Positions 11,934 to 22,883 of a stretch of 52,417 nucleotides of DNA are shown here, in pieces. The notes below the pieces were generated by a model. That model did not search any database. It saw only the letters and a list, made by a program, of their open reading frames with translations, and was not told the origin of the DNA. The translations under genes were made by a program, and so were the position numbers. The number at the start of each line of letters is the position of its first letter. The first letter of the stretch is position 1. This stretch comes from Emmonsiellopsis sp. PD_33 (lineage: Eukaryota > Ascomycota > Eurotiomycetes > Onygenales > Ajellomycetaceae): positions 1 to 52,417 of the forward strand of contig JANTQF010000245.1 in NCBI GenBank assembly GCA_032988165.1. The letters are read 5' to 3'.

Positions 11934-12702
11934 AGGAGTATTGATTCCTAGATATGACTCTTTTATGTGGAATTTTGCTTTTACCATCGACTGCTGTATT
12001 GAAATGTCGATTGCCATTTGACGAGGGCATTCCTGTTGCTTTCAGTGTCCTGAGGGATAGCTAACTTCTCCCTTGTCTTTGGCTTTTTCTTCCAAAAAAG
12101 GGGCGCACTTTAGACTATATTAAGCGACTTCAGCATAAAAGGGGGCATTGCTATTATATCATCCAATATCATTCAACTATTCCATGAAAATTTGAAAACA
12201 TGCTAATTCTTCCGCGATGTTATACAGAATCCTCAGTTTTTCAAGATCTAAGACCAAGTGTCCATTAGTCATAATGATGAATATAATGGTACCTATAGCC
12301 TCGATGCGATCAACATAACTTGTTTGCGCCGGACTCTACTTATCACTGCGTTCATCCATTCACTTGGCAGAAGAACACAAGCTATACCAACCCTCATCAG
12401 CGGTGCGACATACGGATACTACCTATCTGCAGCGTTCGGCAACAGATTGAAGATCGACAAGTGCTTGTCCAGTGCCATCTAACCATTCCGTGCCAGGATC
12501 AGAGATTTTAGACTTGCCCTACAGCAGTCTACCCTGCACTATTTTGTTCGCTTTCCCGGATCGCATAAGCATAAACCGTTATAAACGCGGGGAGAGCTCC
12601 CGGCTGAGACCCCTCTCGAGTTCAAAGCCTGCTTGCATCCTCTTTTTCATCTGCGCCGAAGAGAGCAGCAAATATCTCGTCGTTTCTCCAGCCGGGTATA
12701 CC
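11934..12702. other. Intergenic stretch between two MFS genes
   Basis: This holds the 3' flank of the DHA14 gene and the promoter and leader of the sugar-type carrier. Several short open frames are present but none has a protein-like composition or motif. I see no terminator-like or repeat structure worth naming. Confidence 0.5.
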
Positions 12703-14766
12703 ATGGAACATCCAGTATCCTCAGAACTAAACCGCCCTGATGGCAAAGACGATGCGGTGGAGACAACAGGGGATGAGAAGCTGGCTGCGATTTTAGTAGA
12801 CTCCAAGCCGAACCAGTGGGGGAGTGGATATCTCCGCATGTATCTATGCTGTGCGCTTGTCTTTCTATCATCGACAATGAACGGTAGGAAGAAGACAGAA
12901 GAAGTGATATGATTAAGATGGTTCCAGGCACTAACACAGCAACAGGTCTTGATGGCAGCTTGATGGGCAGCATCAACACTCTTCCCAACTATGTCAAGTA
13001 CTATGACCTCCCTCCCACCGGTAATGCTGGCACAGGGATTGTCTTTGCGATTTTCAATGTATAGGATCCCCATATCCTCCCTACTCGTTACTTCGGATGG
13101 CCTTCTAGATTTCCAAAATCATTTACTAACCCTTCTCCCAGGTTGGTCAAATGGTCGGCGCCCTCTTTATCTGGATAGCGGACTGGAAAGGTCGACGACT
13201 GCCCATCTTTCTCGGCTGCTTTGGTGTCTGCATCGCAACTATCCTAACCGCTCTTGCGCCGACTCTCAGCGTGTTTATCGGCGGACGGTTCCTCCTGTCC
13301 TTCTTCGCGATTCTTGCTTGTACAGCAGCACCTCTGTATATCATCGAGATTGCGCCCCCGCAGTATCGTGCAACGGTTGCTGGAATGTACAACACATTCT
13401 ATTATTTAGTTCGTGGTGTTCCCTCGTACCCCGTGTGAATCCTCCAAGCATTGTGGTGTTGATCTAGGATTTGTCTCTTTTAGGGCTCTATTATCGCTAC
13501 GGCATCCGTTTACGGGGCACACAAACATCTCGCGGACCAAGGAAATAGGGACTGGCGTATCCCCCTGTGGACTCAAATGCTCTGTCCGGGTCTCGTGTGT
13601 TTGGGTATCTGGTTCTGTCCCGAGTCTCCCAGATGGTCTGCAATTCCATATCTCATAATCCATCATGGAGAGCGTATGTTGATTATCTCTTTGGCAGGCT
13701 CATCGGGCAAGAAATAAATAACGAAGCGAAGGCAATCCTGACCCAATACCATGCAAACGGGGATGAAAATCATCCCCTAGTCCAGCTTGAAATGGCTGAA
13801 ATGGCTGAATCATTGAGACAAGAGGGAATGCTAACCTGGCGGAACTTTATTGACCTACGAGTATTATTCAAGACCCGCGCACGCCGGTATAGGATGATGC
13901 TCAATATAACATTCTCCTGGTTTGGACAATTTTCCGGTAACAAGTAAACTATCCCCTTCCCGACAGGTTTCTCAAAGAAATACAATCCGTAACCACTGCT
14001 AACGCATTCACCGCTCCCCGTCAGCGTGGCATCATACTACCTCCCCTACCTCCTCGAAAATGTCGGCGTAACAGACACCGACACCAAACTCCTCCTAAAC
14101 ATCATTTATGCCATCACCGGCTGGATCCCCGCAATGATAGGCGCAAGATGCCACGATATCATCGGCCGCCGCAGAATGCTTCTCGGCTGCACGGCCGGAA
14201 TGGCCATCTCTCTTGCAATTGCCGCAGGGACTGCGGCAGACTATACTAACACGGGCAGCAAAGCCTCGTCTTCGGCATCAATTGCGTTTATATATGTGTT
14301 TGGGTCGGTGTTCGCGTTTGCGTTCACGTCCATGCAGCCGATATATCCCGGTGAGGTGATGTCGAATGACATGCGTGCGAGGGGGATGGGGGTCTGGCAG
14401 TTGACTGCGGGTGCAGCGGGGTTTGTGAATACGTTTGCAGCGCCGGTTGCGTTGAAGAATGTAGGTGGTATTTTTTTTCCATGGTTTCTCGCACTCATGT
14501 CTTATTGTTGAGATTACTAACTAACCTCTCGACAGATAAAATACTGGTTCTACGTCTTCTTCGTTTTCTGGGACGTGTTTGAGTTTTTATTCATTTACTT
14601 CTTCTACGTGGAGACGAAAGGTCGCACGCTTGAAGAACTAGATGCAGTGTTCGAAGCGCCTAATCCACGGAAAGCCAGTACGGCGGCAATCATTTTAAGG
14701 CGCGGGCGTGAAGTGAAGGATAGCGGCAATTATGGAGAAGGCGTAAAAGCTGAGGAAGGGGTGTGA
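12703..14766 (+). CDS. MFS sugar transporter (hexose/lactose permease-like)
   Basis: Seven exons (12703-12883, 12946-13058, 13142-13408, 13484-13635, 13698-13943, 14025-14460, 14536-14766) give 541 residues. Sugar-porter signatures are PESPRWL (rebuilt across the intron at 13636-13697), the GRRRMLLG loop between helices 8 and 9, and VETKGRTLEEL after the last helix. The N-terminal half contains DWKGRR and the helix-4/5 region around YNTFYYLGSI. It should move a mono- or disaccharide, or a related polyol, across the plasma membrane with protons. The fungal group around lactose permease is the closest I can suggest. Two donors, GTTCGT at 13409 and GTCTGC at 13636, are weak. The frame works only with them, so either they are used or the gene is drifting. 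Confidence 0.85.
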
Positions 14767-15034
14767 CAATTATAGGGGTTATGTAGTGGATGGAGGGGAG
14801 TGAAACGTCTTCTTTCCCGTGGAATTGCTATTCGGCATGCTTGTAATCTATCGGGATAGGTGGATCAGAACCTTGGTATTTGAACTATTCGTAAAATATA
14901 TATCCATGTCCCCCGTCTCCAGTTCCACTATTCCTTATTTTTTCTAATCAAGAAACCCAAATGAATATTACTCCATATAGTTAGCCTCCCATAAAATCCA
15001 TCCCAATAAGCATAAATAAACCCACATAAAATCA

Positions 15035-17598
15035 TTAATCATAATATGTAACGCTCGCCGCCTTAAAAACTCCCTCGATCCCTTCTTCCCCAACCCTCAC
15101 AGCCCCTCCCCCATCAACCCCGATATACCCACCATCACTCACATACCTCATTGAATACCCCCTTCTCTCCCCATCCACGCCGCCATTATTTTTTCCCTTC
15201 GAAAACGTTATATCAACAGGAACAGCCGCTCCCCTTGAATCAACCAATTCGCCCCTAGCACCAAGCCATACCTTCCTATCAAAACTTGACAGCAAGAAGG
15301 GACCGGACTGGTTCGTAGCAATTGTCTCAATGCTTGTATCGTTATTATTGTAATAGTGAATTATCCACCGCGCGGCGGGATTGCGGTATCTATCATTATT
15401 ACCCGCTGAAGAGTTCAATGGAGGTGGCGGCATCGCTGACAGTTTCACTATAGCATCATCCCCTGAGGATTGATGGGTAATCAAATGTCCCGATTCAGCT
15501 TCGAAAACAAGATATCGGCCCTCAGTAAGGTTTCCGGAACATATCTTGTAACCCTCTTCAACGATGTCAGGGAGCGAATCCGGTTGCGACGCGTATGGGA
15601 CGGGTGGTCGAGGTTCGGGGAATTGAGACTCGCAAAAGGCGGCACCGTCGTAGTCGCCTCGGGCATTTTTGTGTGGGATTGCGGATTTTGGTATTGTTGG
15701 GATAGACATGTCGGGCTATTTTGGCACGTTAGACATAATAATAGTATGTGGCGTTATTAGAGGGTAAGTAGTAGTATGGGATTTATTTTGTTAACTCTGG
15801 ACAGACGTACGTTTTCGAAATCCAGCGCATTTACGAGATTGGACATGTGCTCTCTACGCCAGGCGACCATTTCATCTGTGGTGATATTCTCGTAGCCCTT
15901 TGCGGTGAGCCACTCTTCGATGAAAAGAATCTGCGAGCTGTGGTCTGCATGTTCGGTAAGCACATGGCCGCCACGGGTCCATGGGGATACCATGTAGAAT
16001 GGAACTCGAACTCCTGAAGGAAATTAGCTTCGGTCAGGCATTAGTGAATAGAAACAAGAGGAAACAAACCTGGGCCGGTATAAATATTTCCAAAAAGACC
16101 GTATGGGTCCTCAATCCATTCGCCTGGGGTATTCTCTGGGGAGTGATAGGGAGGAACATGGTCACCCCATCCCCCTGATTCTGCATACTGGTTTAACATC
16201 ATGGCTTATAAAATTTCGTGAACGGGGGGGATAGTACCGTCATAGCTAATCATCAGCAAACTTGATCCATAGCTTGGCCCCTTTACCACTGCATCCAGTA
16301 TCTGCTGCTGCAGCCAGCCCCCATCCAGCGGGGAATACGGCGCATGTTCAGACAATTCCCTAGGCCCGACGATAAATGAAACCTGTGGTAGTGTTCCCAT
16401 AGCGGCAGCGGAATAAAAAGAGTTTAGGCCAAGGAATGACATCCCTTTCTCTGATAACGCGGAGCCTGATGGAGCGTTCTGGAATTGTTCGAACCAGGCC
16501 AGGGGGTTGTCGTCGAAGTTATCTTCTCCCTGATAAACCTGCCACGATACCCCTGCTGCTTCGTAGAATTCGAATATTGTTTTCCATTTTAGGGGGTAAC
16601 AGCTGACTCCCGGTTCTTCGCAGCCTAGAGGGGGTATTTTAGATCGTGCCATCAATACTACTAGTATTCGATAATACTCTCAGCAACTTACCCGGTGTTT
16701 CGTTATTGTCAATGTATACTCCTCCTTCGTCTGGCGACTGCGGGCCACCGGGTGCATTGATACTCCCACTCACAAGGGAGACGCGATTTGGGTTGGTGGC
16801 CGTTATTTGAGATTCCTATGTGATTTTAGTGGTGAAAGCCTCAAACTCAGAATACATGCCCATACTTGGTACATATCAGCAACTGTCCAGCCATCCGCAA
16901 CGGCAAATTGAACGGGCAGGTCATTTCGTTTCAGATAGCCCCAGCTCCACGGCGTATTATTCCTCGCCCATCCATCATTCAGCCCCCCATTAATAGACGC
17001 ATGGTTTTCTTGGTATCCATTACTGCCAGCAACCATGCATTGAATAGCCTGGGACCAGTTACCCTCGAGATATCCCAGATACCACGGAAGGAGTGTTTCG
17101 GTGTCATTTGACAGATGAGAGTCCACAGGCCTTCTCAAAAGTAAGTATATCAAAGCCGGAAATTCTTCGGTGTAATACAACGGGGAAACTAACTGGTACC
17201 AGACGGGACGATCATTTGGATTAATTTGGACATTGGGGTCGTTGAAGCCCCTTGTGCCGGCCATAGTTCCAAAATACTATCTATAAAGTCAGGATTTGAA
17301 CTTGTAGCATCCCGAGAGTTGCACAGAAAGGGAGTAACATACCGTGTCCCATGACCGGTTCTCTTGCATAAATATGATGACATGCTCAATCTCTCTCAAA
17401 CTCCGCGCGACACCGTCGGGGCGGTCAAGATATAGGAGAAGTGTGAGTATTCCTATGAATAAAGCCAATAACTATACAGCAGAAGATATGGTTAATAGTA
17501 AATCCTTCACACAACGGGAGTTTACTTACTGAAATAACGGCTGCTGCTATCTTCACGATGCGAGCAGCCGTTACCTTCCGTAGATACCGTTCAGGCAT
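15035..17598 (-). CDS. Membrane-anchored phosphoesterase, phospholipase C type
   Basis: Nine exons on the minus strand (17598-17530, 17471-17343, 17276-17194, 17130-16866, 16815-16692, 16624-16238, 16180-16070, 16013-15811, 15715-15035) give 617 residues. Residues 17-38 form one hydrophobic helix after a basic N-terminus, so a type II signal anchor is likely. The phosphoesterase family (non-haemolytic phospholipase C / acid phosphatase-like) motif is MQENRSWDTYFGTMAG at about 58-73, which provides metal-binding residues. EHADHSSQ near residue 350 is the second metal-site block, and GSNGYQENH and SYDESGGWGDHV are further family blocks. It should cleave phosphodiester head groups of phospholipids at the cell surface or in the secretory path. 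A C-terminal region of about 220 residues is less conserved. It is divergent from the multicopper oxidase. Confidence 0.88.
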
Positions 17599-18208
17599 AC
17601 TTTTGGGGCTTCAGTAAAGTAGACATGAGTATCAGAGTAATAACAGCGGAACAAAAGACAGCCATTTCCTCTACCAGGAACTCAAGGTAAGCTCCCCCCA
17701 AACACCAAATCAAGATAGGGGAAAGCGCACTCTGTATATTTATCCATTTTGTCAGATCCGTTGATTGCAGACATAGTCAATTGCGCCTCATCCCGGCTGG
17801 GCAGCACACGGAGAACATGAAGCACACACGTCTACAAGTCTGGGCAAATGCAAACTAATGGAATCCTCCCTCTGATCATCTTGAAACCACAGCCCAGAAG
17901 CCTCCCCGCGTGCTCGCCAGACATGCCGGGATTTGCCAGCCGTTGCTTGGCTGACGGGGATATATCTGGTTGGGGGGGACATCATACAAACCCAAAACAC
18001 CGCATATCAGAAAATATAAAAGCCTGTTTGCGACCACAGACCGAAAAGTATGTAACCCGAGCAATCCGGGCAAGCCAAGGAACCCAGATCTTCCTGGGGG
18101 AGAGTTTGCTAAGGAATCCTGCGTGTTCCGCGTATCAGCTTGCTTACTAGCTCCGGCAAGCATTGTTTTATCCCCATCGGCGTTAACCTCCAGTCCGGAC
18201 ATTTATGG
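17599..18208. promoter_or_regulatory. Bidirectional promoter, phospholipase C-type gene and multicopper oxidase
   Basis: About 610 bp separates the two divergent starts. A TATAAAAG element at 18015-18022 faces the oxidase, about 190 bases before its ATG. An ATAAATATA-like element at about 17734-17745, read on the minus strand, faces the phosphoesterase about 140 bases before its start. Shared control is inferred from layout; no specific operator is recognised. Confidence 0.5.
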
Positions 18209-20656
18209 ATGCTGATGGAGCGACCTTCGAGCAGGCGGAGGATAACACGCCAGCAGCACGAAAACCAAGAGCCCCCAAGTGTCTTGTCACTCGCACAGCC
18301 AGGTTCAACAGCAGATACGAACCGCCAGAAAGTCGCCAACGATGAAGAACCCAGCTCGGCCAAGCCGTGGCACCGCGCGAAAAGCCAATTGCTGGCCATC
18401 CTGGCCGTTTTGGTGCTGCTGACAATTGTCTTGTGGATTCTTAGACAGCCAGATATTCCAAATTCTCCCTGGAAGTTTACTGATATTGCCGAAAACCATC
18501 GGCCAGACTCGTCATCGCCATGGCCGGGGATCCTGGAGCTGCATCCTGAAGCTCATGTTTTCCGTGCGCAGACGACTATCAAACTCAACTGGACAGTGAC
18601 AGCGGAATATCGCCGCCCAGATGGAGTCCGAAAAAGAATATATCTTATTAATGGTCAGTTCGGCTCAAACCATGGATGTAAGTGCGGATGATTGACAAGC
18701 CATGCAGGTCTCTTCCCCGGCCCAACCATTGAAGCCCGCTCGGGTGATAGGTTGATCATATCCGTTCGGAATGATCTTCAGGATGAAGGTGTCTCTATCC
18801 ATTGGCATGGCTTACATATGAAAGGTAGTATTTTTTTATTATTTAATAAATTAGCCCATCCACTGCTGATATCATGGAGGTTCAAACTCGATGGATGGCA
18901 CAACTGGCGTAACTCAGTGCGCCATTCCTCCAGGAAAGTCATTTGACTATGACTTCACAATTTCCGAATCACAAAGCGGGACCTACTGGTATGGTTGATT
19001 ATGTGTCCTTCTTTGGTAGTTAATTCTGATTGTCCGTTTACTGATCATTCCCACAGGTACCATGCCCACTCGGGTTTGCAGAGAGCAGATGGTCTGTACG
19101 GTGGATTGGTGATTCATCGCCCTGCCAGCAAAGCTATTCGCGGAATTAAAGATCGAAATTCGGCATCTGATATCTTGAAATACTATTATCACAAAGAGAT
19201 TCTCCTTCTGGTGGGAGACTGGTATCACAGGCCCGCTGACAAAGTCTTGAAATGGTACTTGCGAGCGGGATCATATGGGAATGAGGTAGTCCATTCTCCC
19301 CTGAAAGGTTCTTAAAACACTGCTAATCATGGACTTTAGCCTGTACCTGATTCACTCCTTATCAATGGAGCGGGTCACTTCGATTGCTCCAATGCGGTCC
19401 CAGCTCGTCCTGTCGATTGTTCGAAAAATGGATATCTCATACCGCATATATTGATAGACCCCACAGATTCGTATCGAGTTCGCGTTGTGAACACAGGGTA
19501 TGTCTTGAATCAACATACCAGTAGATTACTATTTCTAATTCAATATTTAGGTCTCTTGCTGGAATATCCCTAGCATTTTCTCACGGCTATCTAGACCTGA
19601 TACAAGTTGATGGCGGGCTAGACGTCAAGCAATTGAAACCTCCCAAAAGGCCCAATTCAAAGTCAATAGGGGTTTTATATCCCGGACAACGAGTAGATTT
19701 TATTCTACGACATCCCAAGAAAGCTCGGGGAAAATCATCCCTAACCGTAGAGCTAGATCCAGAGTAAGCAGAGCCCAATGGGCTCAAATTTTCATTTTCA
19801 CTTTCTCTAACTCGAGGATCCCAGATGCTTCAAATACCCTAACCCAGCCTTAACCGGCCTTCAAGCTTTCCCAGTATCCAAGAGTTTCTCAAACGACACC
19901 CTTATCCAATCCTTCCCAGAGCCTCTAAACCTCCCATTGAAGGACCACATTGACCTCGGCGAAATATCTTCCACGTCAAACATCCTTTCAGCCCTCCCAC
20001 TTCATGCTGACAAAACCTATGTGGTGTATACCAAAATTTCCCAGATGTCACGAAACCAAAATATCCCACTAGGACATTTCAACCACACATCCTGGCGCCC
20101 ACAAGCCAATCCTCCCCTGCCCCTGATCACGCTCGACCGAAGCAAATGGGACAGCAATCAATTCTCTATCTCAACCGGCAATAAGCCGGTCTGGGTGGAT
20201 CTCGTCGTTAATAATCTTGACGAGGGGGCGCATCCGTTTCATCTTGTAAGAGAAACCCCTTATCGGTCTCTCCATCCTATATTATACGTGCGCCTCTTTA
20301 ACATCACTAAAATTGAATAGCATGGCCACATCTTCGCCGTCTTAAGTCTTCACGCCTCAACCCGCGGCTGGGGCTCCTATAACCCTTTCGACCCCCAGCA
20401 GCGTCAACAATATCAACCAACAGGGAATGATCTATCAAAAGCGCTGTTTAGAGATACAGTGCTGATTCCGCGGCGAGGACATGCAGTTCTGCGTTTCCGT
20501 GCCGATAATCCCGGGCTCTGGCTGTTTCATTGCCATATCCTGTGGCATTTGGCGGGCGGGATGGCGATGGTTGTTGATGTTATGGGTGAGAGTGGAAGTG
20601 GAAGCGCCCTGGGCAAGGGGACGGGGGATGAGATGGAAATGTGTCAATATTTTTAA
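18209..20656 (+). CDS. N-terminally anchored multicopper oxidase (laccase / Fet3 superfamily)
   Basis: Eight exons (18209-18653, 18708-18824, 18880-18988, 19057-19285, 19340-19497, 19551-19763, 19825-20245, 20321-20656) give 675 residues. A hydrophobic helix at about residues 59-80 follows a charged cytoplasmic tail, so a type II anchor is likely. All copper sites are present: HWHG at 180-183, HAH at 226-228, HPFHLHGH at 560-567 (an intron falls between HL and HG) and HCHILWH at 634-640 with axial Met645. It should oxidise phenols or a metal with reduction of oxygen to water. I see no hallmark that settles iron versus phenol use. A C-terminal membrane helix as in classical Fet3 is absent. The start was chosen because it is the first ATG of the open frame containing the anchor. 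Confidence 0.88.
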
Positions 20657-22280
20657 TACATTTGTACATACATTCGAGACGTGTGTGTTCGAATACGTTA
20701 CACCCCAAAATTCATATGGATCGCGGGTCTATTGAGAAACCCAGCCATACAAAAAGCAAACCCTCATTCTACATCTCGGAAGTCAGAGCCGGGTAAATTC
20801 CCCACAGCCGTCCCCGTATCTCCCGACGGGACACATCCACGCCCATGGTGTGTAACTATGTGTTCCCGATGTCATATATTGGCAGGTTACACCACCACAA
20901 ATTACAGGAGGACAGTTCATCATGTCACTGGATATATAGCATTTTTTTTTGCTCCCTATCCTACCCCTCTTTATTATCTTTAGACAAGTTTCAGCTGGCG
21001 ATCACTCCCTGTCACCTGGCCACTCGGGCAGTATAAACCACACATATTGATGCAGTATTGCACATTTATTCCCAAGACATGGAGGAGATCCTATCTCCAG
21101 CAGAAACTCGCCTATCTCTAAGAGTTATCAGGCCAGAAAATCCGGCGTCTTCTAGATTATCAGCATGTTTATTAGCAGCTGTCTTCTATATAAACCAACG
21201 TTCCCCAGGTCATGGTGCATCAATCCTCGTCGAGGAAAAGTGTGAAATGGACCAGGAAGAGAAAAAAAAACACTCCCCATCATCCTCTACACCAGAAATT
21301 AGAAAATCTTGATATAAAATCCCCTCCACACCCAAGCTACCCATCACCCGTCGGCACTCCGTAATATCATAACCATCAACATTCATCCCATGCCAGTCAA
21401 CGAGAATTTTCACAATTTTGTCACTAAATACTGCAAGACATGTGCCGCACCGTCATCAGCTCCATAGCCTAACAGCTCGCAGGCCATGGACGACTGGCCA
21501 AATTTCGCCGCGTAATGCAACAGAGTGCGCCAACCGCTGTCTCAGTCGTTGAAAAGTTTTGTGCAGGCCCGTGGGATTACAGGCCGCTCGTAGGATCCAA
21601 AAAAATGTAATGGATATTTGGAAGCGGATAGAGCATATGGTATCTTGAGGCGGAGGATGAAAGACACCACAGGTGCTTTCCCTTCAAACACTATGAAGTA
21701 CTGTGTGATAGGACTATCCGTTATATCAGCGGTCACAACTATCAATGGGAAATCCCGAATCAGAGGAGATCATCCAGAGTGCCAAAGATGCGGCAAGTTG
21801 GGACATTCCATAACCCCCCTCAGACTCATCTTTCGAGAGGTTCACCCTTTTTAGCCGTCTCTGAAGAACATCAGCATAGTTTTCTGCTGCCTCCCTCCTA
21901 TTGTCTGAAGCGAAGGCATACTCCTTGATATGGGAGTCATGTCAAGCACAGCCCAGGATACTACTGAGAATTGAATCCCAGCTAAAAGTTTGAGACTGCC
22001 TAGTCCTGCACTGGATGCATCACGCTCCAGATTTTGGTTATAGTTAGGCATAGCTTCAGGGGCTCCATGCCTATAATCCAGGGATAGTTGACCCCATGCC
22101 CCCCTATTTCCCCAGGCTCAGGGGCAATCAGCCCTAATTCCATCCCCACCCGCCAAGGACGCCACCCTCAGCCTCAAGCATGTTCCTTTATGACCTATTT
22201 CTTGGATGATTTTCGGATAGTGGCTATTACGAGTATCTTCCAAACCACCCATTCGACTATCTGCCTGTCGCGACCTACCC
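20657..22280. other. Gene-poor stretch with an ankyrin-like remnant
   Basis: No intact gene is visible. A minus-strand ankyrin-like fragment is listed separately at 21410-21745. The rest is AT-rich with several short open frames. No transposase, reverse transcriptase, terminal inverted repeat or flanking duplication was recognised around the SUFU-type gene that follows. Confidence 0.5.
21410..21745 (-). pseudogene. Ankyrin-repeat gene remnant
   Basis: On the minus strand, about 21545-21420 reads GWRTLLHYAAKFGQ followed by a leucine-rich helix and YGAD. That is the ankyrin pattern of T-x-L-H-x-A-A-x-x-G and L-L-x-x-G-A-D. The frame has a stop just before this segment and another soon after it, and no splice sites rescue a longer protein. 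The 67-codon frame upstream (21745-21542) may be more of the same decayed gene but has no clear repeat. It is most simply a pseudogene fragment. Only one repeat unit is convincing. Confidence 0.4.
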
Positions 22281-22883
22281 ATGAACGGAGCAAGTACATC
22301 AGCCTCCGGGCTCTCAGAGGCAAACTGCATCATTGCTGAGAAGGTTGTGGATACCTTCAACGGCCCGCCAAAGGTCTCAAGCTATCACGATGCTGACCGC
22401 CGTCACACCATCCATGTCGCAACCAAAGCCAACTGCCCCTCACCAGGAGTGACCAGCTACTCCACCATGGGCCTCTCTGACACGCCGCTGATCCAGAACG
22501 GCGAAGAGTTCGACACTCGCCTCGAGATCCTGGCCGCATGCGCGAGCACGACTAAATTCTTCGACAGGGCGGTCTCCACAGCTGCGTTCTATATCATCAG
22601 GGAAAAGGCCTTTTGTGCTCCAGGCCATGTGTTCATGGACATCCTCAATCAGTACGAACCAGACATCCTGTTCCCGCATTTCTACTTCACCACACCGTGC
22701 TTCTGGGAGCATTGGCCTCGGACCATGCAATTGCCTGGCAAGGTCGTGTCGTTTTTGCAGGCGATTCCCATATCCGAAAGCGAGCGGCGATATTTACTGC
22801 AACACGGCGAGGACGCGTTTGAGACGCTCTTGGAGGAGAAAGATGTTGATCTGTGCGATCTGAGCCGCGAGCCAGTTGTTTAA
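22281..22883 (+). CDS. SUFU-domain protein of the YqcF immunity/antitoxin type
   Basis: A single exon gives 200 residues and covers the whole expected domain. From established knowledge, the SUFU domain (PF05076) occurs in animal Suppressor of fused and in many bacterial proteins. The bacterial proteins include YqcF of Bacillus subtilis, the partner of an LXG toxin, and the domain is a known immunity family of polymorphic toxin systems. Supporting blocks are VTSYSTMGLSDTPL (about 58-71), STAAFYIIREKAFCAPG (about 99-115), FYFTTPCFWE (about 135-144), FLQAIPISESERRYL (about 158-172) and an acidic tail with EEKDVDLCDL. The size and one-domain build match bacterial proteins rather than the larger animal one. 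There is no signal peptide or membrane helix. No toxin-like partner is seen in the window. Horizontal origin is inferred; lack of an intron alone is weak evidence because APC1 here is also intronless. Confidence 0.82.
   Translation: MNGASTSASGLSEANCIIAEKVVDTFNGPPKVSSYHDADRRHTIHVATKANCPSPGVTSYSTMGLSDTPLIQNGEEFDTRLEILAACASTTKFFDRAVSTAAFYIIREKAFCAPGHVFMDILNQYEPDILFPHFYFTTPCFWEHWPRTMQLPGKVVSFLQAIPISESERRYLLQHGEDAFETLLEEKDVDLCDLSREPVV

Noticed and set aside
13567..13947. Apparent frameshift in the sugar carrier after PESPRW
   Set aside because: An intron at 13636-13697 restores PESPRWL and the downstream frame exactly.
21618..21854. Plus-strand frame with a CxxCGKxGH string resembling a retroviral-type zinc knuckle
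   Set aside because: The third zinc ligand spacing ends without the final cysteine, no Gag or polymerase sequence is nearby, and the strand opposes the ankyrin remnant.
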